Below are positions 1-6,299 of a stretch of DNA of 10,016 bases, one piece after another. Source of the DNA: an archaeon (lineage in GTDB: Archaea > Thermoplasmatota > Thermoplasmata > Methanomassiliicoccales > Methanomethylophilaceae); NCBI GenBank assembly GCA_024399225.1, contig JAKSHV010000028.1:1-10016 (forward strand), in the 5' to 3' direction. A program made the position numbers and the translations under genes. How positions within the stretch are numbered: position 1 is the stretch's first letter; each line of letters begins with the position of its first letter. The notes below the pieces were generated by a model. It did no database searches, was not told the DNA's origin, and saw only the letters and a list, made by a program, of their open reading frames with translations.

Positions 1-735
1 CAGGCAGAATCATCGGACAGCGTGTCTCTGAACAGGGAGAAGATCGAACACATCATCTCCGAGCATGATGCGGATCTGTACATCTTCCCGGAACTTTTCC
101 TGACACGTTACGGCAACAGTAATTATTCCGATGAAGAGGTCAACGATGCGATCGAATCACTGTGGAATCTCAGCAGGAAGAGGGATTGCGCGATAGCTGT
201 GGGAACCCCGGTTTTCAACAACAATCTCTACAACTCGCTGCTGTTCATAACAAGGGAATCCCTGCAGAGATATGACAAACTCTATCTTGCAAACTTCGCA
301 CCCTATAACGAGGACGTGTTCACAAAAGGAAAGGGTCCCGTCATGGTCGAATTCAAGGGCTGGAAAATCGGATTGGAGGTCTGCTATGATGTCATGTTCC
401 CCGAGATCCATAGAGATTACGCAATCCATGGTGCGGACCTTGTCATAGTATCAAGCGCATCGGCCAGGAAATCCGAGATTCCGATGATGACCGTCCTTCC
501 CGCAAGATCGTTCGAGAACACAGTCTTCACCGCATACTGCAACAACTGCGGAGAAGGCCCTGCGGGACCTTATTTCGGCGGATCGGTCCTGTTCTCCCCC
601 CTAGGTGAGATTATGGGACAGGCCGGCAGGATTGAGGAAATCCTGTCGTTCACCCTATCGAAAGACGAGATTGAAAGAGCCAGAAATAACAGACATCACC
701 TGTCCGACCTGAGAATGGACATCGAATGGCTGTGA
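1..735 (+). CDS. Carbon-nitrogen hydrolase (nitrilase superfamily), 5'-truncated by the window edge
   Basis: Nitrilase-superfamily enzymes hydrolyse non-peptide C-N bonds such as amides or nitriles; the substrate cannot be told from sequence. The Glu-Lys-Cys catalytic triad is visible: Glu in FPELF (codon 91-93), Lys in YDKLYL (codon 277-279) and Cys in EVCYD (codon 382-384), followed by the typical FPE and GADLV segments. The reading frame is open to base 1 and the usual N-terminal strand (M-x-hydrophobic-AQ) is missing, so the true start lies upstream; the GTG at 22 is internal. The C-terminus is complete, with TGA at 733-735. The protein is probably cytoplasmic. No co-transcribed partner is visible: the next gene is a tRNA with its own promoter. 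The family call is firm; anything narrower, such as an omega-amidase or N-carbamoyl-putrescine amidase type, would be a guess. Confidence 0.9.
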   Translation, partial: QAESSDSVSLNREKIEHIISEHDADLYIFPELFLTRYGNSNYSDEEVNDAIESLWNLSRKRDCAIAVGTPVFNNNLYNSLLFITRESLQRYDKLYLANFAPYNEDVFTKGKGPVMVEFKGWKIGLEVCYDVMFPEIHRDYAIHGADLVIVSSASARKSEIPMMTVLPARSFENTVFTAYCNNCGEGPAGPYFGGSVLFSPLGEIMGQAGRIEEILSFTLSKDEIERARNNRHHLSDLRMDIEWL

Positions 736-760
736 TTCTCACTCCGAATCATACCTAACC

Positions 761-770
761 TTTTTATCTA
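761..770 (+). promoter_or_regulatory. TATA-like box for tRNA-Ser (and T run after the hydrolase gene)
   Basis: TTTTTATCTA lies about 29 bases upstream of the mature tRNA 5' end at 795, the normal spacing for an archaeal TBP site. The same T5 run could help end hydrolase transcripts, since a 6-bp inverted repeat (TGATTC 733-738, GAATCA 746-751) sits over the stop codon just before it. The dual role is inference. Confidence 0.55.
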
Positions 771-794
771 AGAACCAAATACAACGCTTCACAA

Positions 795-878
795 GCGGAG
801 ATAGCCCAGCCCGGTAAGACGCAAGACTGGAAATCTTGTGGGATTTTTCCCTCGGGAGTTCAAATCTCCCTCTCCGCG
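795..878 (+). tRNA. tRNA-Ser (anticodon GGA)
   Basis: A class II tRNA that folds fully by eye. The acceptor stem is GCGGAGA (795-801) with TCTCCGC (871-877) and discriminator G at 878. The anticodon stem is CAAGA (822-826) with TCTTG (834-838), loop CTGGAAA and anticodon GGA at 829-831, reading UCC/UCU serine codons. A long variable arm, GGG-ATTTTT-CCC near 840-851, is diagnostic of Ser/Leu types. The T arm is GGGAG (854-858), loop TTCAAAT and CTCCC (866-870). There is no intron and no encoded CCA, so CCA must be added after transcription. A T5 run follows at once. Confidence 0.97.
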
Positions 879-879
879 C

Positions 880-884
880 TTTTT
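880..884 (+). terminator. T-run terminator of tRNA-Ser
   Basis: TTTTT begins two bases after the discriminator base. Archaeal RNA polymerase terminates at short U tracts, so this fits a monocistronic tRNA unit. Confidence 0.6.
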
Positions 885-923
885 ACAAAATTTCAAGCTC
901 GGAATCCATTGGTTTCGTCACAT

Positions 924-933
924 CTCTTTTATT
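924..933 (+). promoter_or_regulatory. TATA-like box for the PemK/MazF-like gene
   Basis: CTCTTTTATT is centred about 26 bases before the ATG at 956. That would place transcription start at or next to the start codon, giving a leaderless mRNA. No Shine-Dalgarno is visible before 956, in agreement. Confidence 0.5.
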
Positions 934-955
934 CTGCAAATCCGTTCATGCAAAC

Positions 956-1294
956 ATGAAATTCAACTACAAGCCGACAGGACCCTCGAGGATGAATGCC
1001 CCGAAACAATGGGAAGTCTGGCTTGCGGATGCTTCCTTCTCGGGCGCCAAGAAAAGGTGTGCGGTCGTCGTCGGAAAAAGATCCCCTGCGGGATTCGCCG
1101 TACACGAGGTCGTTCCCCTTTCACAAAAGGCCCCTAAAGACATTATCATATCCAATCTTGAGAAGGCGGGACAGGACAGGCCCGGAGCGGTCAGGACCTC
1201 GGTCTCCGCCACCATCCAGAACGCCGACTTCGTCCAGAAGCTCGGAGTTCTTGCAAACGAGGATATATCAAAGATAATCTCTTCGCGCCAGTGA
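956..1294 (+). CDS. PemK/MazF-like protein (toxin-type endoribonuclease fold), no paired antitoxin
   Basis: A 112-aa protein. The N-terminal half reads like the PemK/MazF barrel: EVWLAD (res 20-25), then KKR plus a hydrophobic strand (32-39). Further on come a PLSQ segment (54-57) and a GAVRTS stretch (77-82) resembling the family's pSxVR region, then LGVL near 96-99 and a C-terminal helix. Family members are sequence-specific mRNA interferases, usually with an Arg near the first strand and a Thr about 23 residues later. Arg34 and Ser56 are at roughly that spacing, so Ser replaces the usual Thr and Cys35 replaces the usual Pro of the RP motif; activity is therefore uncertain. The ATG at 956 is chosen over the upstream ATG at 836 because 836 lies inside the tRNA and a TATA box fits 956. 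No antitoxin gene precedes it; the next gene overlaps or nearly abuts. It could instead be a housekeeping domesticated PemK-like protein. Confidence 0.65.
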   Translation: MKFNYKPTGPSRMNAPKQWEVWLADASFSGAKKRCAVVVGKRSPAGFAVHEVVPLSQKAPKDIIISNLEKAGQDRPGAVRTSVSATIQNADFVQKLGVLANEDISKIISSRQ

Positions 1295-1299
1295 TACAA

Positions 1300-1887
1300 A
1301 TGGCAGCCGACGCCCGTCCCGGTAGGGGAAAGAGCATCATCGCATACCCCGATGATTACGTATGCATCGATCTTGAAACCACAGGCCTCAGTCCCAGAGA
1401 GGATTGGATCATAGAATTCGCGGCATACAAGGTAAGGAACGGAACCGTCGTCGACAGACTTGTTAGCTTCGTGCGCCCCGGTCAGATATCCAAGGTATCT
1501 TCCTTTATCACCAAGCTCACCGGGATCACCAAGGAGATGGTCGAGGATGCACCTCTGCCTGAAGATATCCTTCCCGAACTGTTTGAATTCGTGGGCGAAG
1601 ACATGGTACTGGGTCATCACACCTGTTTCGATATGAACTTCCTCTATGACGGTGCGATCAAAGCGGGTCTCGAACCTCTCGGCAATGACTTCACCGATAC
1701 TATGAGGATCTCCAGAAAGAAGAACAAGGACTGCATCCCCAATCACAAGCTCGGTACCCTCGCCGACTATCTCGAGATAGATGTCGTCACTGCCCACCGT
1801 GCGGCGGCCGATGTGGTCACCACCATCCGCTGTTATGAGAAGATGGTAAAGGAGAGGGATGCTGTTATCCCTGTCGAGTGGGCCTGA
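1300..1887 (+). CDS. DEDDh-family 3'-5' exonuclease (DnaQ/RNase T-like domain)
   Basis: A 195-aa stand-alone exonuclease domain that removes nucleotides from 3' ends by a two-metal mechanism. All five signature residues are present: Asp24 and Glu26 in DLETTG, Asp111 in HTCFDMNFL, and His166 and Asp171 in AHRAAAD, with the H-x4-D spacing of the DEDDh (epsilon/DnaQ) subgroup. There is no polymerase, helicase or GIY-YIG domain; the length is that of an isolated epsilon-like or oligoribonuclease-like protein. Whether DNA or RNA is the substrate cannot be told. Start: ATG at 1300, six bases after the upstream stop; a GTG at 1291 in the same frame overlaps that stop (GTGA) and would add three residues. 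Either way the gene is tightly coupled to the PemK/MazF-like gene and probably shares its promoter. Confidence 0.88.
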   Translation: MAADARPGRGKSIIAYPDDYVCIDLETTGLSPREDWIIEFAAYKVRNGTVVDRLVSFVRPGQISKVSSFITKLTGITKEMVEDAPLPEDILPELFEFVGEDMVLGHHTCFDMNFLYDGAIKAGLEPLGNDFTDTMRISRKKNKDCIPNHKLGTLADYLEIDVVTAHRAAADVVTTIRCYEKMVKERDAVIPVEWA

Positions 1888-1891
1888 TCGG

Positions 1892-1920
1892 TATTTAAAG
1901 ACTCTGGGTTTGCTTTATTT
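1892..1920 (+). promoter_or_regulatory. Promoter region of the first Sel1 gene
   Basis: Two TATA-like elements are present, TATTTAAA at 1892-1899 and CTTTATTT at 1913-1920. The second is centred about 28 bases before the ATG at 1945 and would give a leaderless mRNA. The first would leave a leader of about 20 bases containing a G-rich stretch (1934-1938) at Shine-Dalgarno distance. The sequence does not decide between them. Confidence 0.45.
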
Positions 1921-1944
1921 CTGTATTGGGAATGGGGGAACTGT

Positions 1945-3081
1945 ATGGATGTAACCGAGGAAATGAAGAAAGGCTGCGATTTCTGCACCGAAGGCAACTG
2001 GGCGGAGGCCATGAAGATCTTCACCCGTCTTGCCAAGAAAGGTGTCAGGGAGGCTCAGTTCAACCTCGGACTCATGTTCGCAGACGGATGCGGAGTCGAC
2101 CGTGATTTCAAGAAAGCGGCCAAATGGTACACCAAATCCGCCGATCAGGACATGGTAGAGGCACAGGTCAATCTTGGGGCACTCTACTGCGAAGGCATAG
2201 GTGTCAAGAAGGACCTTGCCAAGGCATACGCACTTTTCGAATCCGCCGCAAACAACGGATATGCACTCGGACAGTTCCGTCTGGGACTCATGTACGAGAA
2301 TGGATGGAATGTCGAACAGGACTATTCACAGGCCGCCGCATGGTACAGATCTGCAGCCGACCAGGATCAGGCAGATGCATGTCTGGCACTTGCAAGATCA
2401 TACGGTTGCGGATGGGGAGTGACGAAATCTGAGACCACCGCACTCAACCTAATCGAACAGGCGGTCAAACTCGAATCCCCCATCGCGATGGAACTTCTCG
2501 CAACCCTTTATTATTACGGAGAGGGCGTACCCAAATCCCTCACCAAGGCATACGAGCTCAACAGGAAGGCGGCAGAGAAAGGATACACCCCCTCCCAGGT
2601 CGCCATCGGAATGATGTACATGGATGGAGAAGGAGTGGAGGCTTGCCCCGAACTTGGAGTCACCTGGTTCAGGATCGCTGCCGTACAGGGTAACCCCGAT
2701 GCACAGTTCAATCTCGCCATCGCCTACGATTTCGGAAAAGGTGTGGAGCAGGATTATGCCCAGGCTGCCAAATGGTATGCAATGGCAGGAGATCAAGGAA
2801 ACGCCGATGCATTATGCAACCTCGGTGATATGTTCGAGAACGGGAGGGGAGTCAAACAGGATTTCGATAAGGCATTCCAGATCTATTCCGACTCTGCAAT
2901 GAAAGGAAGCTGGCTAGCGGTCTGCTCCCTCGGAGATATGTATCTCAAGGGAGAAGGACGTCCTGCCGACAAGGCAAAGGCCATCCAGCTTTACACCGAA
3001 GCGGCAAAACATGGATGTGAGGAAGCTGTTGACGAACTCAACGCACTCGGTGAAACGATACCCGAGATTATCGAAGAGTGA
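1945..3081 (+). CDS. Sel1-repeat protein A (378 aa, nine repeats)
   Basis: Sel1-like repeats are TPR-related helix-turn-helix units that build curved solenoids for binding other proteins. Nine units follow a capping helix pair (res about 1-36). Repeat starts fall at residues 37, 73, 109, 145, 181, 217, 253, 289 and 325, an unbroken 36-residue period, with a tenth partial start at 361. The typical pattern A-x-x-x-LG-x-x-Y-x-x-G-x-GV-x-x-D followed by A-x-x-W/F-Y-x-x-AA is clear in repeats 1, 2, 7 and 8. Repeat 9 is divergent in the loop (GEGRPAD). No signal peptide, membrane segment or enzymatic domain is seen, so a cytoplasmic scaffold or adaptor is likely; the partner is unknown. Its stop lies one base from the stop of the oppositely oriented Sel1 gene, with no terminator between. 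Confidence 0.93.
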   Translation: MDVTEEMKKGCDFCTEGNWAEAMKIFTRLAKKGVREAQFNLGLMFADGCGVDRDFKKAAKWYTKSADQDMVEAQVNLGALYCEGIGVKKDLAKAYALFESAANNGYALGQFRLGLMYENGWNVEQDYSQAAAWYRSAADQDQADACLALARSYGCGWGVTKSETTALNLIEQAVKLESPIAMELLATLYYYGEGVPKSLTKAYELNRKAAEKGYTPSQVAIGMMYMDGEGVEACPELGVTWFRIAAVQGNPDAQFNLAIAYDFGKGVEQDYAQAAKWYAMAGDQGNADALCNLGDMFENGRGVKQDFDKAFQIYSDSAMKGSWLAVCSLGDMYLKGEGRPADKAKAIQLYTEAAKHGCEEAVDELNALGETIPEIIEE

Positions 3082-3082
3082 T

Positions 3083-3820
3083 TCAATCCTCTTCCTCGGC
3101 AAGGTCTTCCAGGTCGATGAATTTTCCAAACCAGTCTTCGCAGCCATCTAGATCTTCAAGAGTGACCTCGTCCCAGCCATTGGTGTCCGCGGTATCCTCC
3201 CAGTCAGATGCCTCGTCATCATCCTGTGCAACACCCTCCCCGAAAGAATACATACATGCCAGAGCTTTTGCGGATATGGGGGAACCCATGACTGCAGAAC
3301 GCATAAGGTACATACGTGCCAGAATATGATTTCCGGAGACAAGGTGGTTCATTCCGATCTCTTCGATGGTGTCGATGTCGCCGGCCTCTTCACAGCGGTC
3401 AGCCCACTCCTGAGCCTTCTTCTTGTCCCTTTTGACACCGTCGCCGTTTCCATACATCATGGAGATCATAGACATCCCGTAAGGATCCCCTTCCTCGGCC
3501 GCCTTGGAAAACAGTTCGAAGGCCTTTCCATCATCCACTTTCACTCCGATGCCATACCCATAACATTGGGCGACCTCGGAGAGTGCTGGCACATACCCAT
3601 GCTCCATCGAGGAGACAAACATTGAGAATGCCTTCTTGACGTCTTTCTTGACACCTTTTCCATTTAGATAATGGAAAGCGGCACAGTATTCGGCCTCGGG
3701 CAGATCGATGGAGGAGAATGCATCGAGAGAGGCGACAAACCCACCTTCCGAATATGTTCCGTACGCCTGTCCGAGTTCTGTGTTTCCGTCTTTGCCGGTG
3801 ATGCTGTCAAGGAATGCCAT
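3083..3820 (-). CDS. Sel1-repeat protein B (245 aa, acidic C-terminal tail)
   Basis: Sel1 solenoid encoded opposite to its neighbours. Repeat starts are at residues 43, 79, 115, 151 and 183. The fourth unit is only 32 residues and lacks the G-x-GV-x-x-D loop (MNHLVSGNHI), so the array is bent or degenerate there. After the last repeat loop the final 46 residues contain about 22 Asp/Glu, unlike the other four Sel1 proteins in the window. No signal peptide or membrane segment is visible. The start is ATG (complement of 3818-3820); nearby upstream ATGs are out of frame. The gene converges on protein A and diverges from protein C, sharing an AT-rich 85-bp intergenic region; AAAGAATATCAT (complement of 3844-3855) could be its TATA box. 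The acidic tail may bind a basic partner or metal, but that is only inference. Confidence 0.9.
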   Translation of the reverse strand: MAFLDSITGKDGNTELGQAYGTYSEGGFVASLDAFSSIDLPEAEYCAAFHYLNGKGVKKDVKKAFSMFVSSMEHGYVPALSEVAQCYGYGIGVKVDDGKAFELFSKAAEEGDPYGMSMISMMYGNGDGVKRDKKKAQEWADRCEEAGDIDTIEEIGMNHLVSGNHILARMYLMRSAVMGSPISAKALACMYSFGEGVAQDDDEASDWEDTADTNGWDEVTLEDLDGCEDWFGKFIDLEDLAEEED

Positions 3821-3843
3821 ATCTTCATCGAATACATGTTCCT

Positions 3844-3877
3844 ATGATATTCTTTGCCCCTCTCTTTTATTATTAAT
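3844..3877. promoter_or_regulatory. Divergent promoter region between Sel1 genes B and C
   Basis: CTTTTATTATTAAT at 3864-3877 is a plus-strand TATA-like box centred about 35 bases before the ATG at 3906. The complement of 3844-3855 (AAAGAATATCAT) is a weaker minus-strand candidate about 29 bases before the ATG at 3820. The AT block 3865-3879 also reads as a TATA-like sequence on the minus strand. Both genes could be regulated from this one region. Confidence 0.45.
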
Positions 3878-3905
3878 AGAAGGAAGCGATAATCCCGCTG
3901 ATACC

Positions 3906-4610
3906 ATGACCGCTCCCAACCAGAACGCTGCCGAGATTTATTATCAGGCAGGACTCAACGCCTTCGAGAACAAGGATTACAAGAACGCCTTCGCACTCTT
4001 CCTTTCCGCCGCACAGAACGGAAACGCAGATGCTCAGTTCCGTATCGGCGTGTTCTATTACAACGGGATTCTTGTGAAAAGGGACATGGTAGAGGCACTC
4101 AGATGGTTCCGCCGTGCAGCTATGCAGGACCATGTCGGTGCCATGAGCGAACTCGGTATCATGTACGCTGAAGGCGTCGACACCCAGCGTTCACCGCAGA
4201 AGGCCTATGAATGGACCAAGGCGGCAGCCGACAAAGGTCATCCTCAGGCTATCTTCAATCTCGGTTCCCTATACGAAAGGGGAATCGGAGTCGAACAGGA
4301 CTTTGTAAGGGCCGTACGCCTCTACGAAGAGGCTGCAGACCTTAAGGTACCCGATGCCTGCTACTGTCTGGCACATCTCTGTTATGAGGGACTCGGTACC
4401 AAGCAGGACCCTGCCAGAGCAGTACGTCTCTGTAAGAAAGCTGCAGACCTCGGCCACAGGGATGCCATCTACAGTACCGCCATCTTCTACTATGAAGGAG
4501 ACGGAGTGGAAAAGGACGACCTCATCGCACTCAGATACTTCAAGAGGGCTTATGAGGAAGGCTTCCCCGACGTCAAGAAGTTCATCGACGAAATCCAGAC
4601 CGGACAGTAA
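3906..4610 (+). CDS. Sel1-repeat protein C (234 aa, five repeats)
   Basis: First gene of a three-gene Sel1 operon. A capping helix pair (res about 8-40) is followed by repeats starting at residues 43, 79, 115, 151 and 187, all exactly 36 residues, and a partial helix from 223. Canonical GIGVEQD and GDGVEKD loops are seen; repeat 2 has an altered loop (GVDTQRS). No export signal or membrane segment. The start at ATG 3906 is preferred over an upstream in-frame ATG at 3708, because the longer version would run through the divergent gene and the promoter and its first 66 residues look non-coding. No Shine-Dalgarno precedes it, fitting a nearly leaderless message. Expected role: protein-binding scaffold, partner unknown. 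Confidence 0.92.
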   Translation: MTAPNQNAAEIYYQAGLNAFENKDYKNAFALFLSAAQNGNADAQFRIGVFYYNGILVKRDMVEALRWFRRAAMQDHVGAMSELGIMYAEGVDTQRSPQKAYEWTKAAADKGHPQAIFNLGSLYERGIGVEQDFVRAVRLYEEAADLKVPDACYCLAHLCYEGLGTKQDPARAVRLCKKAADLGHRDAIYSTAIFYYEGDGVEKDDLIALRYFKRAYEEGFPDVKKFIDEIQTGQ

Positions 4611-4615
4611 GGTGA
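4611..4615 (+). promoter_or_regulatory. Shine-Dalgarno that supports a TTG start
   Basis: GGTGA lies four bases before TTG at 4620-4622, between the stop of Sel1 gene C and the next open frame. No ATG or GTG in that frame would preserve the N-terminal capping helices; the next in-frame Met is about residue 31. Confidence 0.45.
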
Positions 4616-4619
4616 ACCT

Positions 4620-5429
4620 TTGGATACCAGATACGCGGACTGTCGCAAAGACAGCAGGTTCATCGATGCAGTGAAGCTCTACCAGGAAGGGGATGTCGAC
4701 ACCGCGCTAATGCTTTTCAAGAAATCCGCAGAGAACGGAAACGTCATCGCACAGTATGCGGTCGGCACAATTCTTCTGGGAAGAGGGGACAGTTCCGCCA
4801 TAAGGTGGATCAGGAAATCCGCGGAAAGTGGATATCCTGAGGCGCAGTTCCAACTGGGGAACATATTCTATCTCGGATCCATGGGAAAGATCTCCCTCGA
4901 GGATGCGAAGAACCAATATCAGATGGCCGCAGAACAAGGACATGCAAAGGCCCAGAACCAGCTCGCCCTCATGTACATGAACGGCGAAGGGGTGAAGAAA
5001 TCCGATGTGGATGCATTCGAATGGTTCACCCGTGCAGCCGAGAACGGTTACGCTGGCGCACAGTACAATCTGGCAACCATGTATGAATTAGGTCAATCGA
5101 CTCCCATTTCATACAAGGATGCCTTGAAGTGGTATGAGAAAGCCGCAAAACAGGGAATATCCGAGGCACAATTCTGCCTGGCAGTTCTTTACTACAAAGG
5201 AAACGGCTGCGACCAAGATTCCGTAAAGGCTGCATTCTGGTATGGGAAGGCAGCCGAACAAGACCACCCTGATGCGGTGTACAATCTGGGTCTTATGTAT
5301 CTCGACGGGGATGGCGTAGATAACGATCCTGTCAAAGCGGAAGAACTTCTCACCAAAGCATCCAAAATGGGCATTGCCGATGCAGATTATGCCCTCAATC
5401 TAATCAAGAAAAACAAAGGAGACCAGTAA
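4620..5429 (+). CDS. Sel1-repeat protein D (269 aa, six repeats, TTG start)
   Basis: Second gene of the operon, nine bases after gene C. N-terminal helices (res about 12-40) are followed by repeats starting at residues 44, 75, 111, 147, 183 and 219, with a partial start at 255. The first unit is short (31 residues, GRGD in place of the usual loop) and the rest are 36 residues. In the second and fourth units the loop between the helices departs from the GxGVxxD consensus (GSMGKIS, GQSTPIS), so the concave surface will differ from its paralogs. The C-terminus is Lys-rich (KKNKGDQ). No signal peptide or transmembrane segment. The TTG start is chosen from the GGTGA spacing and because it keeps the capping helix. 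It is presumably co-translated with C and E; the function beyond protein binding is unknown. Confidence 0.9.
   Translation: MDTRYADCRKDSRFIDAVKLYQEGDVDTALMLFKKSAENGNVIAQYAVGTILLGRGDSSAIRWIRKSAESGYPEAQFQLGNIFYLGSMGKISLEDAKNQYQMAAEQGHAKAQNQLALMYMNGEGVKKSDVDAFEWFTRAAENGYAGAQYNLATMYELGQSTPISYKDALKWYEKAAKQGISEAQFCLAVLYYKGNGCDQDSVKAAFWYGKAAEQDHPDAVYNLGLMYLDGDGVDNDPVKAEELLTKASKMGIADADYALNLIKKNKGDQ
5418..5421 (+). promoter_or_regulatory. Shine-Dalgarno of Sel1 gene E
   Basis: GGAG within AAAGGAGA lies eight bases before the ATG at 5430, inside the last codons of gene D. It supports translation of E from within the polycistronic message, and supports ATG 5430 over the in-frame ATG at 5469. Confidence 0.6.
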
Positions 5430-6044
5430 ATGAAAATCGCACCTGAACTTCCTATCCGCGAAAAGGACATGAATGATTCCGATCTCAGGAGCGCTCTCGA
5501 ACTCCTGAAGGCAGGAAGGGACAGTGACGCATTCCAGTTCCTCCTTCTTTCCTCAAACAACGGCAATCCCTCCGCACAATACATCCTTGGAATCCTCTAC
5601 GCCACTGGAAACGGAGTCAAGGAGGATTTCAAGATGGCTGTCGAGTACTTCACCAAGGCGGCCGAACAGGACATTCCCGAGGCACAGAACGATCTTGGAA
5701 TGTGCTACTACGACGGAACCGGAACCAAACAGAATTACATGCTCGCGAACTACTGGTTCGGAAGGGCTGTGAAGCTCGGCAATGCCGAAGCACAGCTCCG
5801 TCTAGGAAATATGTATATGGCTGGTTGCGGCATCGAGAAATCCCCTGAGAAAGCCGTCGAACTCTTCGAGAAATCCGCTCAGGGAGGAAATGTTGATGCA
5901 CAGTACAACACCGCCGTCGCCTATGAGACCGGAGACGGTGTCCCCCAGGATCTTAAGAAAGCAGCATTCTGGTACGAGGCTGCGGCGAAACAGGGTGACA
6001 AGGATTCCAAACGCAAACTCAAGGCTCTGAAGAAACTTCTCTGA
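5430..6044 (+). CDS. Sel1-repeat protein E (204 aa, four repeats)
   Basis: Last gene of the three-gene Sel1 operon; its ATG directly follows the TAA of gene D with no gap. Repeats start at residues 49, 85, 121 and 157, exactly 36 apart, after a capping region. The loops are GNGVKED, GTGTKQN, GCGIEKS and GDGVPQD. The protein ends in a Lys/Leu-rich helix (KLKALKKLL) that caps the solenoid. No export signal is present; the N-terminal MKIAPELPIREKD is charged and not hydrophobic. A small cytoplasmic scaffold is the simplest reading. A 13-bp hairpin lies shortly after the stop and may end the operon transcript. Confidence 0.92.
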   Translation: MKIAPELPIREKDMNDSDLRSALELLKAGRDSDAFQFLLLSSNNGNPSAQYILGILYATGNGVKEDFKMAVEYFTKAAEQDIPEAQNDLGMCYYDGTGTKQNYMLANYWFGRAVKLGNAEAQLRLGNMYMAGCGIEKSPEKAVELFEKSAQGGNVDAQYNTAVAYETGDGVPQDLKKAAFWYEAAAKQGDKDSKRKLKALKKLL

Positions 6045-6054
6045 AATTTTCCTC

Positions 6055-6085
6055 ATGCCCTGGTACTGACAAAGTGCCAGGGCAT
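6055..6085 (+). terminator. Hairpin after the Sel1 operon
   Basis: ATGCCCTGGTACT (6055-6067) pairs with AGTGCCAGGGCAT (6073-6085) around a GACAA loop: 13 pairs including one G-T wobble. No clear T run follows, so it may stabilise the 3' end or block exonucleases as well as, or instead of, terminating transcription. Confidence 0.5.
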
Positions 6086-6206
6086 TCCATTATTCTGCAC
6101 CGAACGTATTTGAAGACAAATCATGGACAATGTCGAAAAACCGACATCGTAAAAATCATTCTACACTCGGATTTTTGCTCTGCTCTACTATTTGTCGTCG
6201 TCTCCC
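6086..6206. other. Non-coding upstream region with a small dyad
   Basis: No supported gene is seen here. It contains the inverted repeat TGTCG-N6-CGACA at 6131-6146, extended by one A/T pair on each side (6130-6147), which shares TGTC-N8-GACA with the dyads upstream of mgtA. The rest is AT-rich with no clear open frame. Confidence 0.4.
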
Positions 6207-6216
6207 TTAAATATCT
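6207..6216 (+). promoter_or_regulatory. TATA-like box upstream of the Cys-rich ORF pair
   Basis: TTAAATATCT is a good archaeal TATA match. A normal spacing would start transcription near 6237-6240, about 40 bases before the ATG at 6278 and about 350 before the better-supported ATG at 6589. Confidence 0.45.
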
Positions 6217-6276
6217 AGGATTTGAGCATGAACTTACGGGTTGAGGGGGACTGGTTCCCCAGAACCGCAATGATAC

Positions 6277-6299
6277 TATGAACACATGCCGTGATGATT
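6277..6299 (+). repeat. Imperfect direct repeat, copy 1
   Basis: This 23-base segment, containing AACACATGCCG, recurs at 6581-6602 with one gap and two substitutions. Copy 1 covers the start of the 109-aa ORF. Confidence 0.4.

Noticed and set aside
836..955. N-terminal extension of the PemK/MazF-like protein
   Set aside because: It would begin inside tRNA-Ser and cross the tRNA terminator and the TATA box.
967..1797. A 276-codon minus-strand frame
   Set aside because: Antisense to both the PemK/MazF-like gene and the exonuclease, whose catalytic motifs are intact on the plus strand.
1945..6044. CRISPR array suggested by regular repeats
   Set aside because: The periodicity is 108 bp and lies in the protein-coding frames of Sel1 repeats, with divergent DNA and no identical short repeats separated by spacers.
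6228..6281. A 17-codon upstream ORF whose stop overlaps the ATG at 6278 (ATGA)
   Set aside because: The TATA box at 6207-6216 would start transcription downstream of its ATG, and no ribosome site precedes it; kept only as a curiosity.
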